From: Balanoglossus misakiensis
Lineage: Eukaryota > Hemichordata
NCBI GenBank assembly: GCA_040954595.2
Contig: CM082576.2
Coordinates: forward strand, 15,438,001 to 15,502,000
Reading direction: 5' to 3'
DNA: 64,000 nt
The position numbers and the translations under genes are program-made. The notes below the pieces were generated by a model. The model was given only the letters and a program-made list of their open reading frames with translations. It had not been told where the DNA came from and searched no databases. Positions 13,918 to 23,047 of this stretch are shown here, in pieces (the stretch's first letter is position 1; each line of letters opens with the position of its first letter).

Positions 13918-13962
13918 TTTCCGACGTTTCGTGGGCTTAATCCCGCTTCATCAGGGTAAAAA
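13918..13962 (-). other. Possible Penelope-like / hammerhead-type motif
   Basis: On the minus strand the sequence reads CCCTGATGAAG, then a short GGG...CCC hairpin, then CCACGAAACGTCGGAAAA. CTGATGA followed by a hairpin and GAAAC is the core layout of hammerhead ribozymes, which are carried in the terminal repeats of Penelope-like retroelements, and 'CGAAACGTCGG' is a familiar partner of such repeats. I could not form a convincing stem I or stem III and no reverse transcriptase is adjacent, so this is at best a solo remnant. Confidence 0.3.
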
Positions 13963-15839
13963 AGAAACAAACTAGACATAGCGTAAAAGTACCAAATAAA
14001 TGGTATAAAATAAGAGGTTTAAACTAAAATACGCAAAGGTGAATAGGAGACAAAGGAACACTGTACTCACTTGCAGGGCGCCAAAGTGGAACTGATAGAG
14101 AATTTGAATGTATGGTTGGTGTTACGTAAGACTGACAAGTGTAGATGATTTACATAAAATGCGGGAAAATATGATAGTGATTACATTAACACTTGCACCG
14201 ATATGGCCCTGTCGTCGATCACAATAATATAACACGTCATTCTAAGGAATATACACTGACACACCGTTACGAACCCTATGAACAAGAAGGCAGGGCTTAA
14301 TTACAATTATGATATTATGTTAGAAATAAAATATCTCTTAGAGGTTTAACTTTATAGCTGTCACAATTTACAGTCAATCATCAGAATTATGCCTGATTCA
14401 TTTTAGAGACATTTATGAAAATTAAAAAAAGTATTTAGTCACGTATAAAGCTTGGCGACAAGTGGGGCTATTTGTATATGTATCAGAGAGATGTTTATCT
14501 CTGTGGTTGTGGTTCTTTGAGCAGATGGCTATATATGCCGGTGCATTTAACAATAATTGTTTTTTTTTTCTTTTCCCAAATGATTAAATGGTCATTCTAA
14601 CGAGGGACTAGAATGCATGACTAATACTTTGTCAGACTATTGGGTATTAGCCATCCCAATTTAAATACATAACTTCGTAAATATATGCATTATATCTTAT
14701 GGTGCTAACGAATAAATCTAGATGTATTCTCTAGATGTATGCATAATTCTAGATGTATTCTCCAGCTTGTATTTGTCTTTGTATCCCCATCCCCACAGGC
14801 TTATGCAAGAAAAATAAATTACCGTGATAAATTTTGCCCCATGGTCACGTTAATTATGTTCGGGAAAAGATTTTTTAAACTCACAGTCATAGGGTTAGTG
14901 CAATCGATGCATAACCGTTGACACTATTCTATATTGATAAAACCAGCTCCGGAAGTAATCCTACATGAATGCCCCCAGGAAGAAATATATTTCATATTTA
15001 AGAGTATTTTTCATAATTAATTATTTTCCCATGGACAATATCGCAATAATTACCGAACGAAATTTGATTTCCCTATGGTTATACCTATTGACCAAATAAC
15101 TACACAGGCGTGTTCATATATTACTCAGAATGCAGGACATTTCACAATGCTCGCATTGTTATCGTTGGCTAAAACCAATTAATGAGCATCCATACCTTCA
15201 CTAACACAGGTGGAGGTATGTAATTTAACCCGCAGTAGGCCTAGGATATTTTAGTTCACAACAATGCTGTCAGAGGTAAAAAATAAACACAATTTAAACT
15301 AAAGATTCACTGTAGTTAAAACGGGCCCCTACAATTATACCGAGTGCATGATGAAACATGTACAGGCAATTTCATACACTGCATAGAAAGGTATCTTTCC
15401 ATTTTAGCCTGGGTAACTAATGTTCTCTCATTTGTGTTGGTCAGTCTATAAATACCCGCGACCTTGAAGATCCTTTGTATGATGTCGTATATTAATACCA
15501 GTAAATGAACACCGAGCACTGGAAAATGTTTGGGATAAGTCCAATACTTGATTTTACCTATTAACATTTTGCGTGCGACGCCCTTTGCAACGATAAATGG
15601 TTTTAAACTGATCGTTAACAGGGAAAGCAGACGCACAGGTAATTCAGGCATACATGTAGCACAATGCTCGAAGCAAATATGAAAAGCTCATAAGGAGAAC
15701 ATTTGGTGGGTGTTTTCAACTATAATAATGTCACGGCAGAGAATCGAAAAGAACATATGTTACACATATAGGCCTAGATAAGACTCTAAAAGAATCAGTC
15801 GTTCGTGAAACATTATAAATATCACGGTGTTGTGCAATT

Positions 15840-15840
<1 letters not shown>
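13963..15840. other. Non-coding stretch
   Basis: AT-rich, no defensible gene. A small direct repetition of TCTAGATGTATTCTC occurs near 14718-14762. The right end is the insertion flank of the LINE whose A-tail starts at 15841. Confidence 0.35.
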
Positions 15841-15879
<39 letters not shown>

Positions 15880-18779
15880 CTTTTTATTGGGAACACAAAC
15901 AGTCATTTTGATACATAAGTAGATTTTTTGAAAAAAAATGAAAAAAGAAAAAACAATACAATCTAGTATTCTCAGTTTGTTATATACCTCATTAGTGACG
16001 ACCATTTTTTAAGATGAAAATACATTTTATGATTTGCAGTTGCAATCTTAAGTTCAATTTCATGTATGTTTTTGAGCTGACCAATAAACCCAGTGATATT
16101 CGGAATTCTATTATTCAATTTACAGTAGTAAATGTACATTCTAACTTGCATTGCTATAAAATTGACTATAAACGTCTCGTTTGGGTCACCCAAAACCATA
16201 CATAACACTGATGGTGGTTTTTTCAATTTTAGAGGGATACCCAACGTAAACAGTAGGTCCCTCCAGAGAGCAGTAGTACAATTGCAACTATGGAATAAAT
16301 GGTCGATGGACTCTGTTTCCACTTTACATAAATCACAAAGAGCAGTTGGAAATTTATGTGGATTGTACCTGTTTAGCTGTTTGTTTGTATACAAAATATT
16401 GTGAAGTAATTTAAATTGAAAAGCTCTAGCTTTACAATGTATTGATAACTTGTAAGTGAAGTCATACATTTTTTCCCAGTTTAGATTAAAAATATTCAAC
16501 ATTTTTTCCAGTGTTGCTTGACTTTTTGGAGTCTCTATAATACGGTCGTTCAAATTACATTTCAAACTCTTTTTCGTTAAAGTGTCTAAATTACAGATTG
16601 TGCCATTCAATGATATGCAAAGCTCATGTGCACTATGTGCTTTGGCACGATTTTTTAACTTGTTTGGAACAGAAAGTGTCAATCCTAACCACTTTAATTT
16701 CTGATTTAAATTCAGGCCTTTCTGCTCAAATACAGACCATGATACTCTATTAAAACCTGTAAACATGTCAGAGATGAAATTAAAGCCAGCGTCAGAAAAA
16801 GCCTTATAAAAAACCGACTTTCCTCCAACAAGGACATTTCTGTTGTTCCAAATCACCTGGTCTGTAGTATTTGGAATAATGTTGATTTCTGACCATGTGA
16901 CAAGACAATTATTTATAAAACTGGAAACTTGCACAGGCAAAAGATTGGTTCGGAAGTTACATTTAAAAAGTAATTTTCCACCGACTTTCTCTAAACTGTG
17001 TAAGACAAAGTGTTTCCAAGGGTGTTTACATTCCCCATTCAACAAGCGTTTAATCAGTAAAACTTGCTTTGTTTTTATCATCACATCTAAATTGGGCATT
17101 TTTAAGCCTCCTTGGCCCACCTCCCCTATCATTACATTCCTGCGAACCCGGTCTTGTCCATTCCAGAGAAAATTATAAATTAACTTATGAACCCGACCTA
17201 TTACTTCATTAGGAAAAATTACATGTGTAAGCACATATGTTAATTTGGAAATTGCCAATGACTTAATAACTTGAACTTTCCCAATGATGGTCAAATTCCT
17301 AGTTTTCCACATATTGAGGACCTTTTTTAGATTTTCGACTGGGGTAACAATATTTTTTTCCTGGGCAATTTTTTCATTATACGAAAAATGAATCCCCACA
17401 ATCTTGATAGTAGGGGTGGGCCACTTTACCCCGAACGCCTCATCTTTTCGAAGTCTCCATTTCCCAAGCCAAACAGCTTCTGTCTTATCTTTGTTGACTT
17501 TCAAACCAGAAGCATTATAAAAGGAAGTTAACATTTCAAAAACAATTCTTACAGAGTTTTCATTTGATAAAAAACAGGTCATATCGTCGGCGAACGCCGA
17601 CTCCTTAATTTCAACACTGCCAATATTGATACCACTAATTTGTCGGTTATTTCTTATTGAATGCAAGAGTGTTTCTAAAACCAGAATAAATAACAAAGGT
17701 GACAAAGGGTCACCTTGGCGCACTCCCTTCTCAAGCTTAAAATAGCCAGTCCCAAACCCATTGTTCATTACAGTGCTTTCGATGTTAAAATATAAAGTTT
17801 TAACCCAGTTGATGAAGGACACTCCAAAATTAAAGGAAGACAACGTATTGTAGAGATAATCCCAACTCACAGTGTCAAAAGCTTTTTCAATATCTATGGC
17901 TAATAAAATTGCTGGAATATCAGCATTACAGGTGTAATGAAAAATCTCATCAATCAAACGGATATAATCACCAATGTTTCTCCCCCGGACAAAGGCCGCT
18001 TGGGAGTCACCAATTAAGCAGGGCAAAACTTTTTCAATACGTTTAACAAGGCATTTTGAAGCAAGCTTCATGTCAACATTCATAAGGGAGATTGGTCTCC
18101 AATTTTTCAGATAGAGTTGATCCTTCCCAGGTTTATCAATCAGAGTTATGACACTCTGTTTCTGTGAATTTGAAAATTCCCCCGTTCTGTAACCATAATT
18201 GAGAGAATTCAAAACTAAATTCCCCACCTGTGGCCAAAACGCCACGTAAAATTCTTTTGTAAGGCCATCATTGCCGGGGCTTTTGTTGTCTGGAAGGGAG
18301 AGAAGAACCGAGAAAACTTCCCCAGGGGTCAAAGGACCCTCACACAAAACTTTATCATTCTCTGACAACATTGGTAAATTTGCATCCAGGAAATAATGCA
18401 CATCGTTGGAGTTTGTGGCGCACCTTGAGTAAAGCTTGGCATAAAACTGCTTAATTTCACACAAAATATTCTTTGGGTTGTCTATAATTGTATCTTTCTT
18501 CAAATTGCTGATACTCGAGTTGCGTTTATTTACCTTTTCCAAACTTAAAAAGAATTTGTTACATTTTTCACCTTTCTCGTACCAATTAATCCTGGATCTT
18601 ACGACCGCTCCTTCTGTAATATAATCATAAGCTTTCTCCAAATCACTTTTTGCTGACTCGAGCATCTCGTAATTTTGCACTGTAGGATGATTAGAAGGGT
18701 ACAAGTTGTACAATTGTTTCCAAGTATATTCGCACACAGTTGGGTCGGCGAGTTGATATAAGCTCACAATGTGAATTTT
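15841..18779 (-). mobile_element. Tx1/L1-like non-LTR retrotransposon, 5'-truncated
   Basis: Minus-strand element ending in a pure 36-nt A-tail (seen as T at 15841-15876), about 95 bp downstream of the ORF stop. The body is the 3' part of an ORF2-type polyprotein. The 5' end lies close to 18779-18811: an in-frame stop at 18780-18782 and then the CACTG element at 18812 adjoin it. There is no endonuclease domain. I looked for a target-site duplication by comparing the sequence beside the tail with the 5' side and found none that is convincing. Confidence 0.9.
15972..18779 (-). CDS. LINE ORF2 fragment: reverse transcriptase and C-terminal zinc knuckle
   Basis: A continuous frame of about 935 codons without internal stop or frameshift. 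There is no ATG at its beginning (the first possible near-start is GTG at 18767), consistent with 5' truncation within ORF2. Reverse-transcriptase blocks are clear: PGNDGLTKEFY, RPISLMNVDMKLASK, QAAFVRGRNIGDYIRLID, AIDIEKAFDTVSWDYL, GVRQGDPLSPLLF and the catalytic box FADDMTCFL, then GLKVNKDKTEAVWLG. Near the C-terminus CDLCKVE...DHLFHSC is the CCHC-type knuckle usual for L1/Tx1 ORF2. The protein would copy its own RNA by target-primed reverse transcription. 'SLMNVDMKLASKCLVKRI' and the lack of an RNase H domain favour the Tx1/L1 group over CR1/Jockey. Intact frame suggests recent insertion, though the copy cannot move itself without its endonuclease. Confidence 0.9.
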   Translation of the reverse strand, partial: KIHIVSLYQLADPTVCEYTWKQLYNLYPSNHPTVQNYEMLESAKSDLEKAYDYITEGAVVRSRINWYEKGEKCNKFFLSLEKVNKRNSSISNLKKDTIIDNPKNILCEIKQFYAKLYSRCATNSNDVHYFLDANLPMLSENDKVLCEGPLTPGEVFSVLLSLPDNKSPGNDGLTKEFYVAFWPQVGNLVLNSLNYGYRTGEFSNSQKQSVITLIDKPGKDQLYLKNWRPISLMNVDMKLASKCLVKRIEKVLPCLIGDSQAAFVRGRNIGDYIRLIDEIFHYTCNADIPAILLAIDIEKAFDTVSWDYLYNTLSSFNFGVSFINWVKTLYFNIESTVMNNGFGTGYFKLEKGVRQGDPLSPLLFILVLETLLHSIRNNRQISGINIGSVEIKESAFADDMTCFLSNENSVRIVFEMLTSFYNASGLKVNKDKTEAVWLGKWRLRKDEAFGVKWPTPTIKIVGIHFSYNEKIAQEKNIVTPVENLKKVLNMWKTRNLTIIGKVQVIKSLAISKLTYVLTHVIFPNEVIGRVHKLIYNFLWNGQDRVRRNVMIGEVGQGGLKMPNLDVMIKTKQVLLIKRLLNGECKHPWKHFVLHSLEKVGGKLLFKCNFRTNLLPVQVSSFINNCLVTWSEINIIPNTTDQVIWNNRNVLVGGKSVFYKAFSDAGFNFISDMFTGFNRVSWSVFEQKGLNLNQKLKWLGLTLSVPNKLKNRAKAHSAHELCISLNGTICNLDTLTKKSLKCNLNDRIIETPKSQATLEKMLNIFNLNWEKMYDFTYKLSIHCKARAFQFKLLHNILYTNKQLNRYNPHKFPTALCDLCKVETESIDHLFHSCNCTTALWRDLLFTLGIPLKLKKPPSVLCMVLGDPNETFIVNFIAMQVRMYIYYCKLNNRIPNITGFIGQLKNIHEIELKIATANHKMYFHLKKWSSLMRYITN

Positions 18780-18829
18780 CTATAGCGTATTCTCTCCTGC
18801 CTGCATAGCTGCACTGCAAATTCTTCTGG

Positions 18830-19480
18830 CTTTCCTGCAAGCTAAATTCAAGCCAAATTCAAACCGGCTTGTTTGTCGCAAATTGGCTTCTTTCATTTCT
18901 TCAAATTTGGCTTGATTTTGGCTTGAATTTAGCTTGCTGAGTTGCCGTTTTATATAACTTACCGGCTTGCTGATAGACCACAGCAAATTTAATGAGTGGT
19001 GTGTAGGCCAACCATAGTAATGAAATATGGCTTGCTGGCCTGCCATTCTATTCAGCAAATGAGCTTGAAGACACACCGATTCATTATCCAGTGGTTTGTC
19101 AACAAACCATCACAAATCTAAGGGGTTTGTATATAAACCAATGAATATATTATGATGGCTTGCATGTAAGCCACTTTCTAAAACAATGGCTTGCCAACAA
19201 ACCGTCGAATAATACAAGGGGGTTGTACGTAAACCCTTAAAATTTACATTGGCTTGTCTGAAAGCCAACTTCTACTTAAAACTGGTGTGCTAGCAAACCA
19301 AACATGAATCACTTCAGTTTGCCAGCAAACCAAAAATTAGCATTTCCTGGTTTGCTGACAAACTGAGAATGCTTGAGCAGTGGTTTAAAAATCAGCCACT
19401 CTGCTTGGGCTTTGGCATGTATACAAACCATTCTTACACAGAATGCAGTTTGTAAGCAAGCCAAACATTTGAATTGCATG
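18830..19480. repeat. Left subterminal array of imperfect palindromes
   Basis: Recurring short hairpin-forming words about every 30-60 bp, for example GGTTTGTCAACAAACC, GGCTTGCATGTAAGCC, GGCTTGCCAACAAACC, GGCTTGTCTGAAAGCC, AGTTTGCCAGCAAACC and GGTTTGCTGACAAACT. The outer 5-6 bases of each arm are conserved (GGYTTG / CAAACC or AAGCC) and the central 4-5 bases vary. This is what would be expected of dispersed protein-binding sites rather than a simple tandem repeat. Confidence 0.75.
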
Positions 19481-20011
19481 TTTTGCTTCTGTTTACCTAA
19501 AAGCTATAGTTATAAATTTGGGCCATTTTTAGCATTTTTGCTCTTTCAAGTGACTGCAGTTTCTTGTTCAACTCACCAAAGCATGATGCAATGCCATTTA
19601 CTAGATTCTATACACTGCCATAAATGTACAATCAGCAATTGTCAAAAAACATAATTTTAGTCCAGACCTGAACTCATTTGCAAAGGCCAAAGTTGAGATC
19701 CCGAACCTGGGCAGTTAATCATGCTTTAAGGAGTAGAACAGAAATAAGGAGTCGATACACTGAACAAAAATACATAAAAAATAGCCCAAAGTTAGTTACT
19801 ATGCCCTTAAATAACTTGGTCTTGAAGCATAACATGTGTCATAATGTGCAGCATCTTAGTACTCCACAGTCAATGGTATGTTAACCTGTCAAAAAAGCAC
19901 ACCGAGAAAGATCTTTTTTGGTCAATCATTATTATTGTAATGACAATGTAAGAAAAAAGGAACAACGGTAAATACATGGTATTATGTAAATCAAATGAAT
20001 TAACCCCATAA

Positions 20012-20320
20012 ATGATAGAAAATATATACAATAAAACTTTTATCTCATTTTCCGTTCAAGTGGTTAGGGAAAATCATTTCAATCCATCAAAAATGCCTCA
20101 TTTTTTGAATCTACTGTTTGTCAAAACTGACATGAATACAGATTTCAAAGTCACCATTAAGTGTGGAAAAGTACTTTTAAATCCTCCTTTATATGCATTT
20201 GAGTATTGGAGTCATGGCAGTAGCCTTGAGAATCTTCTTCCTTACTATGAAACTTCGTCTTCTTTCAATGGGAAACACTCTCAAATAGTGAAAAACAAAA
20301 AGAGAAAACAATCTTGTTAG
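20012..20320 (+). other. Open frame inside the CACTG element, function unknown
   Basis: A 102-codon frame (ATG, stop TAG) within the transposon interior, rich in Lys/Asn/Phe/Ser with a basic C-terminus (KNKKRKQSC). No transposase triad, zinc finger or other domain is seen. It could be a remnant of an internal coding region or chance in AT-rich DNA. Confidence 0.15.
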
Positions 20321-20465
20321 AAATTAACATGAGTGTATATTAGAAACAATTTCCAGCATGAAAACAACACATAACACATATGTACACAAGAAAATATGAC
20401 AATGACTCGTATGAGACATACTCAACAAAAGAAGATAGTGTCTCTCTATTTATCAATGGGGAATG

Positions 20466-21035
20466 ACCATGAGACTGACACACATACCACAAAACACTAC
20501 GATATGGTGCCATCCTAATGTTATAGGCAGCAACCATATAAAACATGAGACTGACCGATACAACACTACGATATGGTGCCATCCTACTGTTATAGGCAGC
20601 AACCATATGAGAACATGAGACTGACCGATACAACACTACGATATGGTGCCATCCTACTGTTATAGGCAGCAACCATATGAGAACATGAGACTGACCGATA
20701 CAACACTACGATATGGTGCCATCCTACTGTTATACGCAGCAACCATATGAGAACATGAGACTGACCGATACAACACTACGATATGGTGTCATCCTACTGT
20801 TATAGGCAGCAACCATATGAGAACATGAGACTGACCGATACAACACTACGATATGGTGCCATCCTACTGTTATAGGCAGCAACCATATGAGAACATGAGA
20901 CTGACCGATACAACACTACGATATGGTGCCATCCTACTGTTATAGGCAGCAACCATATGAGAACATGAGACTGATCGATACAACACTACAATATGGTGCC
21001 ATCCTAATGTTATAGGCAGCAACCATGAAACACAA
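20466..21035. repeat. 70-bp minisatellite, eight units
   Basis: Tandem units of 70 bp (first interval 69 bp) containing CACTACGATATGGTGCCATC, then CTACTGTTATAGGCAGCAACC and CATATGAGAACATGAGACTG. The word GATATGGTG starts at 20501, 20570, 20640, 20710, 20780, 20850, 20920 and, as AATATGGTG, 20990. Inner copies are nearly identical; the first and last are more diverged, as in arrays growing by unequal exchange or slippage. Because 70 is not a multiple of three, the open frames running through it are not coding. Confidence 0.9.
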
Positions 21036-21789
21036 ACATAACCATGAGATACACAGCATGTAACAAACAAGATGAAATTGATTCAATGAGCAATGCATGA
21101 AATTTCGCACCTAGAGTTTAGTGAATTGTTTCCTTTGACTATAACTGAATACATGTTACATTCATGATAGCTGGACTATATTAATAAATACAGATAGGCA
21201 TGTTCCTTTAAAATTAGTTTTTAGGCATAAATAGTAAAATCTCTTCCCAAATGCAATACTGAAATTATAACCACATGGTTGGTATTTTATAATGAAGTCC
21301 CTACAAACTAAACTGTAAAGAAAACAGATGACTAGATGACAAAAATGGATATTAAAAAAATAACAAAATCTACTTAATTATACATACCGTGTATGCTTCA
21401 ACATAAATGCTACTTGTTGACTTTTTCATATTTTTGTGGTGCCTAATAAAATAACAACTGCTCCTTCCCATAACCAGTATCACCACTCCTGCAAAACCAA
21501 GATCATTTATTTCATTCTTATGCAAATATCTGGGGTTCAATTAAAGTAGGAATCATTATTGTTACAAATCGCAGGCATGCAGGGGTTAAATAATCCTGTG
21601 GTCCGAGATCATGGTTTATCAAAAAAAAATTATTCAGCCAATGATTTAAATATTATGGGTATCCATTGATATAGTATTGGAACACAAAACAACATTTTTA
21701 TTGCGGTTACCCCCCCCCCCCCCCCAATGTTGACTTCCACTGCCACTAGCCCCACTCGAAGCTTCATATATTTGAAATATCTCTCGATC

Positions 21790-22290
21790 TACAAATGATC
21801 AATACAGTATAGATATTATTACATATTTTGAATTATCTTGACTAGTAAAAGTGCATAAACAAACATGAATGGGGATGTAGGCTGCCAATAGCAAGCATGG
21901 TGAAATTCCTAGGCTATAGCGCTATAGGGCCCCACTCCGGAGCTGCATTAAAAAAATTCTTTTGATTTGCTCAGACTTTTTTGTAACCATCCACACATGA
22001 TCAATGCAGTATATAAAGGATTCAGGCCTTTTAATAGTGACATACTTTGCATCGTCTTCGCTCACAAAAAATGCATAAACAAAAATGAACGGGGATGGAG
22101 GCTGAAAATAGCAAGAATAATGAAATTCCTTTGGGGCCCCACTCCCTACTTTATCATTTTATGCTGTCAAACTTTTGACATTACTTCTTCTCACATGCTT
22201 TTCAGCTATCATCAACACATGATCAAGTCAGTATATACAGGATTCGGGCCTGTTAATTTTGTATTATCTTCACTGCTCGCAAAAATGTAG
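21790..22290. repeat. Triplicated ~200-220 bp unit, diverged
   Basis: Three approximate tandem copies marked by GATCAATACAGTATAGA (about 21798), GATCAATGCAGTATATAAAG (about 22000) and GATCAAGTCAGTATATACAG (about 22223). The first two share downstream AATGCATAAACAAAxATGAAxGGGGATG, GAAATTCCT and GGGCCCCACTCC blocks; the third is cut short after the CTTCACTGCTCGCAAAAATG block. Lies inside the CACTG element. Confidence 0.65.
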
Positions 22291-22659
22291 TTACTGTCAC
22301 AAAATGGAATGGAAGCAGGACTTACCCCAACCGGCATTGTTCTATGTTACGGTCTCGTAGATGCTGGCGGTCAACTGCTAAGTCATTAGATGTCATCCTT
22401 CCATAACGATGCTCGGTGCCAAAGTAATTATCCACGCATATGGTATTTCGGTTCTACCTTAGGAACAGGTTGAGTGCATTGTAAATCGCTGAACGAATTT
22501 TATAAAGGGAACGACGTGATTCGATCGGCTTCCTCACCCGTGGACCGTCTTCTCTCGCGTCAAAACGTTGTAGTTGTGTAATAAATAACCTTTGACCCTG
22601 CATTCGCGCGCCAAATCAGGGTATTTCGCAAGACATTGTGCCCAGCGTGGCGTGTATAT

Positions 22660-23030
22660 GAACCACATCCCGGCAAAGTTTTCCATGGCGTGTTTTCAAA
22701 CCATACTTACATCTTTTTATGGTTTGAAAAGCGACCACTAACTCCAACGGCTTAAAATGCAGCCAAGGTTAAATATGGTACAAATTCGAGCCAGACATAA
22801 GTATCACTAAAGTTTGTGAGCAAACCAGAGATTTTGTTCAATGGCTTAATAATAAGCCATTCCAGACAGGTTGTCCAGCGGCGTATTTACAAACCATTTT
22901 TCTAACATTGACTGGCTTGCTGGCACACACCAGAAAATTTAGCGGCTTGTGGAAATACCGAAGTTTCGGCAAGTATGACGAGGTGGCTTGTCAGCAAACC
23001 CGAATGGCTTGAGTACAAACCGGCTTGTTT
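22660..23030. repeat. Right subterminal array of imperfect palindromes
   Basis: Same palindromic word family as the left array: GGCTTAATAATAAGCC, AGTTTGTGAGCAAACC, GGCTTGTCAGCAAACC, GGCTTGAGTACAAACC, and others, ending 5 bp before the right terminal inverted repeat. Shorter (about 370 bp) than the left array (about 650 bp). Confidence 0.7.
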
Positions 23031-23047
23031 TTGCAGAATTTGCAGTG

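Larger units (their letters stand above)
18812..23047. mobile_element. CACTG-terminated DNA transposon, probably non-autonomous
   Basis: A perfect 13-bp terminal inverted repeat: CACTGCAAATTCT at 18812-18824 and its inverse AGAATTTGCAGTG at 23035-23047. Inside each end is a dense array of short imperfect palindromes built on GGCTTG...CAAACC or CAAGCC (18830-19480 and 22660-23030). CACTA/CACTG (EnSpm-type) elements are known for CAC-starting TIRs and subterminal repeat arrays. The two bases outside each end are TG, compatible with a 2-bp target duplication but weak evidence. No transposase is recognised; the interior carries a 70-bp minisatellite and a ~210-bp triplicated unit. The LINE at 15841-18779 ends about 30 bp away. 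Confidence 0.65.

Noticed and set aside
20340-21070. Minus-strand frames with repeated 'ITVGWHHIVVLYRSVS' segments
   Set aside because: Products of the 70-bp minisatellite; the unit length is not a multiple of three so no stable repeat protein results.
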